From positions 1 to 20,532 of the forward strand of contig CAYZXT010000039.1 of the NCBI GenBank assembly GCA_964482515.1: 20,532 nt of DNA, written 5' to 3'. This document shows, one piece after another, positions 14,349-20,532 of the stretch. Source of the stretch: CAYZXT01 sp964482515. GTDB lineage: Bacteria; Elusimicrobiota; Elusimicrobia; FEN-1173. The position numbers and the translations under genes were made by a program. The notes beneath the pieces were generated by a model. That model was not told the origin of the DNA. It was given only the letters and a program-made list of their open reading frames with translations, and did not search any database. Within the stretch, counting starts at the first letter, position 1. Every line of letters begins with the position of its first letter.

Positions 14349-14942
14349 CTACTTCGGGTGAAAAAGCTGTCGCGCCTCGTCGTTGCCGACGAAACGCCAA
14401 TGCCAGGGTTCGTAGCTCACGCCCTGGGGATTGTCCTTGGGAAAAGAGATTTCAAAACCGAACCGGCCGGCGTTTTCCTTGAGCCATTGGAACACGGCCG
14501 TTTGTTCAAAAGATTGATCGACGTCCGTCTTGGGGTCTTTGCCGTCCCCCACATCCAAAGTCCAACCCGTGTGGTGTTCGGAATATCCCGGCGGCGCCAC
14601 CCACTTGGCCGCTTTCGGCTCGGAGCCACGGCGCTTAACGGACCGTTTGAAAAGCCCGTCCTGATAATCCAGCGAACGGAAGCCGGAGATGGGGATAAGA
14701 TCCAAGCCTTCCTGTTTCGCGGCCGCGCGCATCTTTTGGAACGCCTCCGCGGCGGGCTTGCGCAGCTGGATGATTCGGTTGGAACGGCCGCGGCCCGCTT
14801 CCGCCAGCGCGGTCGCCGGCGCCGCATCGTATTTCCGGTGTCCGAATTTCTGCATGACCTTCTCCGCGGGCGAAAGAGAAACAAAGGCGGCGCACAACAA
14901 CACCGCCGCCCCACAATTGAGAACCGTTGGAGAGAATTTCAT
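14349..14942 (-). CDS. M15 family D-alanyl-D-alanine carboxypeptidase-like protein (VanY type)
   Basis: Zinc peptidase expected to trim the terminal D-Ala from peptidoglycan stem peptides in the periplasm (197 aa). An N-terminal hydrophobic signal/anchor spans about 7-24 with no convincing lipobox. Catalytic motifs are complete: ISGFRS at 85-90, SEHHTGWTLD (S121, H123, D130) and EPWHW (E178, H181). It begins 27 bases after the upstream ABC ATPase gene, so the two may be co-transcribed. Its stop codon (14349-14351) nearly abuts the cobalamin aptamer, leaving no intergenic room for a separate riboswitch promoter. Substrate choice (D,D-dipeptide versus pentapeptide) cannot be read from sequence. 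Confidence 0.9.
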   Translation of the reverse strand: MKFSPTVLNCGAAVLLCAAFVSLSPAEKVMQKFGHRKYDAAPATALAEAGRGRSNRIIQLRKPAAEAFQKMRAAAKQEGLDLIPISGFRSLDYQDGLFKRSVKRRGSEPKAAKWVAPPGYSEHHTGWTLDVGDGKDPKTDVDQSFEQTAVFQWLKENAGRFGFEISFPKDNPQGVSYEPWHWRFVGNDEARQLFHPK

Positions 14943-14969
14943 CGCGTCGCCGCGCCGGGCCCGAAGGCC

Positions 14970-16142
14970 TCAGGCGGTCTTGCTGGGGGCCGCCGTTTTG
15001 GGCGACGGCGGAGGCGGGAATAAATTCCGTTTGACGGGCTTCAGCAGGGTCTGCCCGGTCTCTTTGTCGAAGAGGTGCATCTTTTCCATGTTGAAAACCA
15101 GTTCCATGTCGTGATGGACCTTCGTCTCGACATACGGCGGGACGCGCGCCACGATGTCCGTTTCGCCGCATTTTAGATAAAGGAAGATCTCGGATCCCAT
15201 GGGCTCCACGACGTCCACTTTCGCGTGGACCGTGCTTCCGCCCTTCACTTCGTAATTGTAGAAAAGGCGGTCGTAGATGTCTTCCGGGCGGATCCCCATG
15301 GTCGCCGGCTTGCCGACGTGAGCCTTCACCTGGTCGACGTAGATCGCCGGCACCGCGAGCGAAAACGCCGCGTGCCGCAGCCAAACCCCGTCCTTGTTGC
15401 TTTCGATGGTGACCGGAAAAAAATTCATGGGAGGGTTGCCGATGAAGCCGGCGACGAACTGGTTCGCGGGATAGTCGTACACGTCCATGGGCGGCGCCAC
15501 CTGCTGGACGTCGCCGTCCTTCATGACGCAGATCCGGTCGCCCATGGTCATGGCTTCCACCTGGTCGTGGGTGACGTAAACCATGGTCGTCTGAAGACGC
15601 TCGTGGAGCTTCGTCAGTTCCACGCGCATCTGGACGCGCAACTTGGCGTCCAGGTTGGAAAGGGGTTCGTCGAACAGGAAGACCTGGGGCATGCGGACGA
15701 TGCAGCGGCCGACGGCCACGCGCTGCCGCTGTCCGCCGGAGAGGGCCTTGGGCTTTCGCTCCAGGAGGTGTCCGAGGTTGAGGATCTCGGCGGCTTCGCG
15801 CACGCGCCGGTCGATCTCCGCCTTGGGCACGCGGCGCAGCTTCAGTCCAAAGGCCATGTTCTCATAGACCGTCATGTGGGGGTAGAGGGCGTAGTTCTGA
15901 AAAACCATGGCGATGTCGCGGTTTTTGGGCGGGACGTCGTTGACGACGCGGCCGTTGATGGAGATGGTGCCGTCGCTGATATCTTCCAGGCCGGCGATCA
16001 TGCGAAGGGTGGTGGATTTACCGCAACCGGAGGGCCCCACCAAAACGAAAAACTCTTTGTCCGGGATTTCCAAGCTCACGTTCTTGACGACCGAAAGATC
16101 TCCGTACCGTTTCCAAAGGTTCTTTATGCTGACGCCAGCCAT
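14970..16142 (-). CDS. UgpC/MsmK/MalK-type sugar ABC transporter ATP-binding protein
   Basis: Cytoplasmic ATPase of a carbohydrate (or glycerol-3-phosphate) importer of the CUT1 class (390 aa, typical). Walker A GPSGCGKST at 36-44, Q-loop FQNYALYPHM near 81-90, signature LSGGQ at 134-138, Walker B with D158/E159, switch histidine in VTHDQVEA, and the C-terminal TOBE/MalK regulatory region from about 235. The tail ends in a proline- and alanine-rich stretch. A good binding site, GAGGATCATC, precedes the ATG. No permease or sugar-binding gene lies beside it, so it probably energises importers encoded elsewhere, as MsmK-type shared ATPases do. It follows tRNA-Glu with no visible terminator between them. 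Confidence 0.92.
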   Translation of the reverse strand: MAGVSIKNLWKRYGDLSVVKNVSLEIPDKEFFVLVGPSGCGKSTTLRMIAGLEDISDGTISINGRVVNDVPPKNRDIAMVFQNYALYPHMTVYENMAFGLKLRRVPKAEIDRRVREAAEILNLGHLLERKPKALSGGQRQRVAVGRCIVRMPQVFLFDEPLSNLDAKLRVQMRVELTKLHERLQTTMVYVTHDQVEAMTMGDRICVMKDGDVQQVAPPMDVYDYPANQFVAGFIGNPPMNFFPVTIESNKDGVWLRHAAFSLAVPAIYVDQVKAHVGKPATMGIRPEDIYDRLFYNYEVKGGSTVHAKVDVVEPMGSEIFLYLKCGETDIVARVPPYVETKVHHDMELVFNMEKMHLFDKETGQTLLKPVKRNLFPPPPSPKTAAPSKTA

Positions 16143-16187
16143 GATGATCCTCGCTCCGTTGCTGTCATTTTGAAAAGCTCACCTGAA

Positions 16188-16261
16188 TGGCCCCAACGGG
16201 ATTCGAACCCGTGATCTCTGCCTTGAGAGGGCAGCGTCCTAGGCCGCTAGACGATGGGGCC
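16188..16261 (-). tRNA. tRNA-Glu (anticodon CTC)
   Basis: 74 bases. Acceptor GGCCCCA pairs with TGGGGCC, discriminator A, no encoded CCA. Anticodon arm CTGCC-CTCTCAA-GGCAG gives anticodon CTC (codon GAG, glutamate). T-arm ACGGG-TTCGAAT-CCCGT. The D-arm GTCTAG...CCTAGGAC has the typical tRNA-Glu form. Confidence 0.97.
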
Positions 16262-16316
16262 GTTCAGATGAAAAAGTCCGCCCGGGGCCGGCGAACCGCC
16301 CCCGAAATATTTCGCT

Positions 16317-16346
16317 ATTATACCGTCGCAAAAGGGGGTATGTCAA
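16317..16346 (-). promoter_or_regulatory. Perfect-hexamer sigma70 promoter for tRNA-Glu
   Basis: On the minus strand TTGACA (16346-16341), an 18-base spacer, and TATAAT (16322-16317). The predicted start near 16310 precedes the tRNA 5' end by about 50 bases, giving a precursor leader. The promoter sits just beyond the stop of the small membrane protein gene. Confidence 0.88.
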
Positions 16347-16352
16347 ACTCTA

Positions 16353-16544
16353 TTACTGGTCCCGGAACAGCATCCTCAGCCGGAACGCCACCAGGACCGC
16401 CCCGAGCGCCAAAACGCCGTAGAGGACCTGGCCCCACCGCTCATCCATGAACCGTATCGCGGTCGGCAAAAGGATCAAAAACAACAGGATGTAGAGCAGG
16501 GCGACGACGATGGATTGAAGGCTGCTCTTAGGAATGTCTTCCAA
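16353..16544 (-). CDS. Small two-helix membrane protein, 63 aa
   Basis: Function unknown. Two hydrophobic helices (about 9-28 and 37-57) are separated by a short charged loop (RFMDERWG), with a basic C-terminus. The start is TTG at 16544, supported by AAGGAG 8 bases upstream; it overlaps the end of plsC by 17 bases, so it belongs to the aroF-tyrA-aroA-cmk-plsC operon. No conserved catalytic residues are visible. A small accessory subunit for a membrane partner is possible, but this is a guess. Confidence 0.7.
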   Translation of the reverse strand: MEDIPKSSLQSIVVALLYILLFLILLPTAIRFMDERWGQVLYGVLALGAVLVAFRLRMLFRDQ

Positions 16545-17136
16545 GGTGCATCTCCTTCAGCTCGTGGATCTTCTGCATCACCAGATGGGCGAAGCCCTCG
16601 TAATCCTCTTCCCCCTCCGCCTTGATCGGTTTTCCGAAACAGACGGTCACGGGTTTAAATGAATGCAATTTATTCGAATTGTGGACGTAGACCGGCACCA
16701 CGCGGCAGCCCGTTTTATAAGCCAGCATCCCCACGCCGGGCTTGGGCTTTCCGAAACCGTGGCGCTGGCGCGTGCCTTCTGGAAAAAGGATCAGCGCATC
16801 GCCGGACTCCAGGATGCGCTGCGCGTTCTTGAAGGCGCTGACGTCCCGCGCCCAGCGCTTGACCGGAAAGGCGTTCGTCCGCGCGATAAACCAGCCGAGC
16901 AGCGGGACCTTGAAGAGCTCCTCTTTCGCCATGAAATGGATGTTCCGCGGCATCATGCTGCCCACCAGGGGCGGGTCCGCGTTCGAAATGTGGTTGCTGG
17001 CGAAAAGAACGGCGCCGGTTTTCGGAATGTTCGAGACCCCGTGGACACGCGCGCGCCAGACGATCTTAAAGAGCGCCCAAAAAAACAGTTTGCCGGCCGC
17101 GTAAAGGAACGTCCCGAGCAGCGACGGCTTCTTCAA
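16528..17136 (-). CDS. plsC: 1-acyl-sn-glycerol-3-phosphate acyltransferase (PlsC family)
   Basis: Adds the second acyl chain to lysophosphatidic acid at the inner membrane in phospholipid synthesis (202 aa). The acyltransferase motif NHxxxxD is present as NHISNAD (H49, D54) and the glycerol-phosphate-binding motif as FPEGTR (118-123); an N-terminal hydrophobic segment lies at about 7-27. The start is TTG at 17136, whose bases overlap the cmk stop (TTGA), implying translational coupling; the longer open frame upstream lies across cmk in a different frame and is an artefact. The cmk-plsC order is known in several phyla. Other acyltransferases of the family cannot be excluded. Confidence 0.88.
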   Translation of the reverse strand: MKKPSLLGTFLYAAGKLFFWALFKIVWRARVHGVSNIPKTGAVLFASNHISNADPPLVGSMMPRNIHFMAKEELFKVPLLGWFIARTNAFPVKRWARDVSAFKNAQRILESGDALILFPEGTRQRHGFGKPKPGVGMLAYKTGCRVVPVYVHNSNKLHSFKPVTVCFGKPIKAEGEEDYEGFAHLVMQKIHELKEMHLGRHS

Positions 17137-17819
17137 TTTCGCTTCGCCCGGATGTGCCCCAGCATGATCTTCAAGGTGTCCGGCGGCTGAAGGCCGGTGT
17201 TGTCGATGGGGATGGAATCGTGGGCCGGTTTCAGGGGATGGATGTCCCGGTTGCTGTCGTTCCGGTCCCGCTTGCGTATGTCCGAGGCGATGCGGGAAAG
17301 CGACACGTCCTCTCCCCGCGCTTTCAATTCCTGATACCGGCGCCGGGCCCGCTCCAGGGGCGACGCGACCAGAAAAAACTTGACCTGCGCCTTCGGGAAA
17401 ACCACGGTGCCGATATCGCGGCCTTCCAGCACGGCCCCGCTGCGGCCCAGTTTTTTCTGCAGCCGCTGCAGCACGCGCCGCACGCCCGGGATTTTCGACC
17501 CGGCGGAGGCGGCGAGGGACACCTGTTCGGTCCGGATCAAGGACGTCACGTCCTTGCCGTCCACGTAAACGTGGTTGATCCCCTTGATCATGCGAAAGCC
17601 GATGCGGATGGTGGAAGCCAGGCGGGTGAGGCGGGAAGCCGAATCGATGGGGACGTCGCGGTGGAGGGCCTTCCAGGCCACAGCCCGGTACATCGCGCCG
17701 GTGTCGACATACCGCAGACCTAGGCTCGCGGCCAAAAGGCGCGCGATGGTGGACTTGCCGGATCCCGACGGGCCGTCGATGGCCACCACCCAATTCTTGG
17801 GGACCCGGATCTTTTTCAA
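17133..17819 (-). CDS. cmk: Cytidylate kinase
   Basis: Phosphorylates CMP and dCMP with ATP in the cytoplasm (228 aa, family length). P-loop GPSGSGKST at 16-24, YVDTGAMYRA just after, LEGRDIGTVVFP in the middle, RARRRYQEL lid segment, and IRKRDRNDSNRD with the conserved arginine/aspartate run; PIDNTGLQ near the end. The start is TTG 17819, overlapping the aroA stop as TTGA, with no separate ribosome binding site. The aroA-cmk pairing is widespread in bacteria. Confidence 0.95.
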   Translation of the reverse strand: MKKIRVPKNWVVAIDGPSGSGKSTIARLLAASLGLRYVDTGAMYRAVAWKALHRDVPIDSASRLTRLASTIRIGFRMIKGINHVYVDGKDVTSLIRTEQVSLAASAGSKIPGVRRVLQRLQKKLGRSGAVLEGRDIGTVVFPKAQVKFFLVASPLERARRRYQELKARGEDVSLSRIASDIRKRDRNDSNRDIHPLKPAHDSIPIDNTGLQPPDTLKIMLGHIRAKRN

Positions 17820-19132
17820 GGCTGGCGCGTCACCCGCAGCTTTTCGAATTCCACCCAGAACGTCGGGAACGAGATGTCCACGCAGTCCGCGTTGAGGATC
17901 TGGGTCTCCCCCTCGGCGATCAACCCGGCCACGGCGAAGGCCATGGCGAGGCGGTGGTCGTTGAACGAGTTCACGGTCGTGCCCTTCAGCGGCGTCGGTC
18001 CATCTATGATGAGGCCGTCCGGCAGTTCCTGTATCTTGGCGCCCATCTTGGTGAGCTCGCGGGCGATGTGGGCCAGGCGGTCGGACTCTTTGACCCGCAG
18101 CTCGGCCGCGCCCCGGATCTCCGTCGAGCCTTCGGCCTGGGTGGCGGCCACGGCCAGGATCGGAATCTCATCAATGAGCCGCGGCGAAATCTCCTCGGTC
18201 ACGCGGCCGGGCTTGAGAGCCGACGTCTTCCCGATGATGTCCGCGATGGGCTCGCCTCCCACCACGCGGTTGTCCTCCAGTTTGACGGAGGCTCCCATTT
18301 CGCGCAGGACTTCCAAAATGCCGTCCCGCGTCGGATTGACGTTCACGTTGCGCAGCAGGATTTCGGAGCCGGGAACGATCAGCGAGGCGACCAGGAAAAA
18401 AGCCGCGCTGGATATGTCGCTGGGCACCACCCACTCCCGCGCCTTGAGCGTCTGGTCGCCCGCGATCGAAACGCGGTTCCCATGGATGTCCAGTTTGATC
18501 CCCGCCGCCGCCATCATGCGCTCCAGATGGTCGCGGGACTTGAAAGGCTCTTCAATGGTGGTAGCGCCCTGGGCGAACAACCCGGCCAACAGAACGCACG
18601 ACTTCACCTGCGCGCTGGCCACGGGGCTCTTCCATTCGATGGGGCTCAACGGACGCCGGCCCCGGATGCGCAGCGGCGCGTAGCGGTCTTCCCGGGCCGA
18701 GATTTCCGCGCCCATCTGAAGCAAAGGCTTCACGACGCGGTCCATGGGGCGGCTGGAAAGGCTGTGGTCCCCCATCAATTTCGTTTCAAATGTTTGCCCC
18801 GCCAGGACGCCGGAGATCAGGCGCATGGTGGTGCCCGAGTTGCCGCAATAGATCATCTCCGCGTTGGGCTCGCGCAGGCCGTGGAGCCCGTGCCCCATCA
18901 CGATCCATTCGCCGCGCTTGTCGATTTCCACGGCGACGCCCAGGGCGCGGAAGGCCTCGGCCGTGCGTTCGCAATCGTCCGCCTCCAGCGGGTGGACGAT
19001 GCGCGAGGTCCCCGTGGAAAGCGCGGCCAGGATGACGGCGCGGTGCGTGATGGATTTATCACCGGGCGGGCGGGTCTCCCCCCGCAGGCTGCCTCCCGGA
19101 ATCACGACGCGCGTTGAAGTGGATACGTTCAT
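17816..19132 (-). CDS. aroA: 3-phosphoshikimate 1-carboxyvinyltransferase (EPSP synthase)
   Basis: Joins shikimate-3-phosphate and phosphoenolpyruvate, the sixth shikimate step (438 aa). Visible: PGDKSITHRA near the N-terminus, GNSGTTMRL, ASAQVKSC, PSDISSAAFFLVA, and the C-terminal VKESDRLA and FNDHRLAMA motifs. The GNSGTTMRL form resembles Bacillus-like (class II) rather than E. coli-like (NAGTAMR) enzymes, which is a guess from motif shape. ATG 19132 follows the tyrA stop by 3 bases; GGGGAAG about 10 bases upstream can serve as binding site. Confidence 0.96.
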   Translation of the reverse strand: MNVSTSTRVVIPGGSLRGETRPPGDKSITHRAVILAALSTGTSRIVHPLEADDCERTAEAFRALGVAVEIDKRGEWIVMGHGLHGLREPNAEMIYCGNSGTTMRLISGVLAGQTFETKLMGDHSLSSRPMDRVVKPLLQMGAEISAREDRYAPLRIRGRRPLSPIEWKSPVASAQVKSCVLLAGLFAQGATTIEEPFKSRDHLERMMAAAGIKLDIHGNRVSIAGDQTLKAREWVVPSDISSAAFFLVASLIVPGSEILLRNVNVNPTRDGILEVLREMGASVKLEDNRVVGGEPIADIIGKTSALKPGRVTEEISPRLIDEIPILAVAATQAEGSTEIRGAAELRVKESDRLAHIARELTKMGAKIQELPDGLIIDGPTPLKGTTVNSFNDHRLAMAFAVAGLIAEGETQILNADCVDISFPTFWVEFEKLRVTRQP

Positions 19133-19135
19133 GGG

Positions 19136-19996
19136 TCAGTTCTTCCCCTGTGCTTTGAAGAATTTTTCCCGGGTCGATTTGGCGCGGCGCAAAAGCGGAG
19201 CCGGCCGGCGGGCGCGAAGAAGTCCGTTCAAGATTTTTGAGAATTGGGCCGAGGCGCGGCGAAGAGGCGCGGAGTTCATGGCGAAGATGGCCGACCATTG
19301 ATCGGGATCGGCGCCGGCCACGCGGGTCATGTCGCGGAAGCTGCCCGCCGCCAGGCGCGAAACCATTTGCCGCGCGGCCGAACCTCCGTTCGCGGCGGTC
19401 AGCGACATGGAGAAAGCCAGGAGGTGCGGCAGGTGGCTGACCAAAGCCACGCCGCGGTCGTGGTCTTCCGGTTTCAGCCGTAGAGTCTTCGCGCCCACGC
19501 TGCGCCAAAATTTTTCCGCCCGCCGCATTGCGTCCGCGGTCGTATTCCGCCCCGGCGTCAGGGCGCAGACGCTGCCGCGGAAGAGGTCCGCGCGCGCGTT
19601 GGCCACGCCGGTCTTCTCCGAACCGGCCATGGGGTGCGCGCCGACGAACTGCGGCCCGCGCCGGTCCGCGAAGATCTTCTCCAGGGCCCGGACGATGGGG
19701 CCTTTCACGCTGCCCACGTCCATCACCAGGGCGTCGGGGGACAGGTGGGGTCGGATCTTTTTCGCCAGCGGAACGATGGAATCCACCGGCGCGGCGAGAA
19801 CAACGACGGAAGCGCCGCGAACGCCCGAAGCCAAATCCGTCGTAATCTCCTGCACGCTGCGCAGCGCCTTCGCGCGGCGCAACGTCGACATCCGCCGCCC
19901 GACGCCGGCGACGCGCCGGCGCCCTTTCCGGCCGGACAGCGCGAGGCCCAGAGACCCCCCGATCAACCCGACGCCGACGATGGCGATTTTTTGCAT
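19136..19996 (-). CDS. tyrA: Prephenate dehydrogenase
   Basis: Oxidative decarboxylation of prephenate (or arogenate) to the tyrosine precursor, NAD(P)-dependent (286 aa). Rossmann motif GVGLIGGS at 8-15, VMDVGSVKG, GAHPMAGSE and the catalytic-type SHLPHLLA. No ACT or chorismate mutase domain is fused. The gene sits between aroF (1 base gap) and aroA, the usual aromatic operon order. Arginine-rich C-terminal region (from about 255) is unusual in composition but not in length. Confidence 0.93.
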   Translation of the reverse strand: MQKIAIVGVGLIGGSLGLALSGRKGRRRVAGVGRRMSTLRRAKALRSVQEITTDLASGVRGASVVVLAAPVDSIVPLAKKIRPHLSPDALVMDVGSVKGPIVRALEKIFADRRGPQFVGAHPMAGSEKTGVANARADLFRGSVCALTPGRNTTADAMRRAEKFWRSVGAKTLRLKPEDHDRGVALVSHLPHLLAFSMSLTAANGGSAARQMVSRLAAGSFRDMTRVAGADPDQWSAIFAMNSAPLRRASAQFSKILNGLLRARRPAPLLRRAKSTREKFFKAQGKN

Positions 19997-19997
19997 G

Positions 19998-20532
19998 CTA
20001 CTCCAGCGTCCGCCCGATGGCCACGGCCACGCGCCGGAGGTCCTTGAGGATGCCGGGCATCTGCGCCGGCAGCATCGCCTGGTGTCCGTCGGAAAGCGCC
20101 GTCGCCGGGTTGGGATGGACTTCGATGATCACGCCGTCCGCGCCGGCCGCGATGGAAGCGCGGGCCATGATCGGAATGTATTCCCGCACGCCGACGCCGT
20201 GGGACGGATCGACGACCACGGGCAGATGGCTGAGGTGTTTCAACACGGGCACCGCGTTGAGGTCCAGGGTGAACCGCGTGGCGGTTTCAAAGGTGCGGAT
20301 GCCGCGCTCGCAGAGGATTACGTTCGGGTTCCCCTTGGCCAGGATGTATTCCGCGGCCATGAGCCATTCCTCGATGGTGGTGGCCATGCCGCGCTTCAGC
20401 ATCACCGGCTTGCGGCATTGCCCCACTTCGCGAAGAAGATCGAAGTTCTGGGCGTTGCGGGCGCCTATTTGCAATATATCCGCGTAGCGCTCCACCAGTT
20501 CCACCTGCCGTGTGTCCATCACCTCGGTGATG
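19998..20532 (-). CDS. aroF: 3-deoxy-7-phosphoheptulonate synthase, 5'-partial (type I-beta)
   Basis: First shikimate step, condensing phosphoenolpyruvate with erythrose-4-phosphate. Only the C-terminal 177 codons are in the window; the reading frame ITEVMDTRQVEL continues past the edge, so the start lies outside. Metal and substrate motifs: KRGMATT, ILCERG (cysteine ligand), VVVDPSHG (histidine), IIEVHPNP (glutamate) and ALSDGHQ (aspartate), matching the KDO8P-synthase-like I-beta class. Whether an N-terminal regulatory domain exists cannot be seen. It heads the minus-strand aromatic operon. Confidence 0.93.
   Translation of the reverse strand, partial: ITEVMDTRQVELVERYADILQIGARNAQNFDLLREVGQCRKPVMLKRGMATTIEEWLMAAEYILAKGNPNVILCERGIRTFETATRFTLDLNAVPVLKHLSHLPVVVDPSHGVGVREYIPIMARASIAAGADGVIIEVHPNPATALSDGHQAMLPAQMPGILKDLRRVAVAIGRTLE

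Noticed and set aside
16528..17793. A 421-codon frame that would fuse sequence upstream to PlsC
   Set aside because: The first half is an out-of-frame reading of cmk; PlsC begins at the TTG overlapping the cmk stop.
17954..19117. Long plus-strand frame antisense to aroA
   Set aside because: aroA on the minus strand has all family motifs; the antisense frame is a GC-content by-product.
1..20532. CRISPR array, prophage or insertion sequence
   Set aside because: No regularly spaced repeats, no phage structural or transposase genes on either strand.

Overview
The window looks like a chromosomal segment of a GC-rich (roughly 60 percent) diderm bacterium. A TonB-dependent outer-membrane receptor with its ABC importer, periplasmic peptidoglycan hydrolases and a full Sec-exported protein set support a Gram-negative envelope. 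The style (very long mosaic multi-membrane-domain protein, TTG starts, hallmark sigma70 promoters) reminds me of Elusimicrobiota or a neighbouring candidate phylum, but that is inference and no marker here settles it. There are no phage, transposase, CRISPR or rRNA genes.

Layout. (1) 1-3857, plus strand: the 3' part of a giant membrane protein whose reading frame is open to the window edge. It has repeated, degenerate CPBP/CAAX-protease-like membrane domains and an embedded ParB-like module. (2) 3900-5187, plus: a perfect consensus promoter and an M23 peptidase, ending tail-to-tail with a minus-strand pair (FNR-type flavoprotein reductase and an unrecognised 227-aa protein). (3) 6690-7612: convergent pterin genes queD and folB separated by a 96-bp double-palindrome element. 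(4) 7613-7941: a tiny transcription unit encoding a 12-residue lysine-rich peptide, closed by a strong bidirectional terminator. (5) 14348 down to 7942, minus: a cobalamin-riboswitch operon btuF-btuC-btuD-btuB-DUF71 ATP-pyrophosphatase-exported cupin-like protein, with most genes overlapping by a few bases. (6) 14349-16142, minus: M15 D,D-carboxypeptidase-like protein and an orphan UgpC/MsmK-type ABC ATPase. (7) tRNA-Glu(CTC) with a perfect-hexamer promoter. (8) 16353-20532, minus: aromatic and lipid operon aroF(partial)-tyrA-aroA-cmk-plsC-small membrane protein, tightly overlapping and using three consecutive TTG starts.

How the genes work together. The B12 operon is the most coherent system. 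BtuB imports corrinoid across the outer membrane, BtuF binds it, BtuCD carries it across the inner membrane, and the DUF71/COG2102 ATP-PPase belongs to a family that has been predicted to act in B12 salvage. The last gene, an exported protein with a cupin-like C-terminus, has no known B12 role and is the guilt-by-association candidate. Expression is governed by a compact cobalamin aptamer followed by two terminator-like hairpins. A repeat made of a terminator hairpin plus a conserved, covarying second hairpin lies at both ends of this operon in inverted orientation; I do not recognise it.

The most interesting leads are: this flanking repeat pair, the added cupin-like gene in the B12 operon, the lysine-rich micro-gene, the mosaic giant membrane protein with a 61-base identical internal repeat, and the apparently TonB-box-less BtuB.
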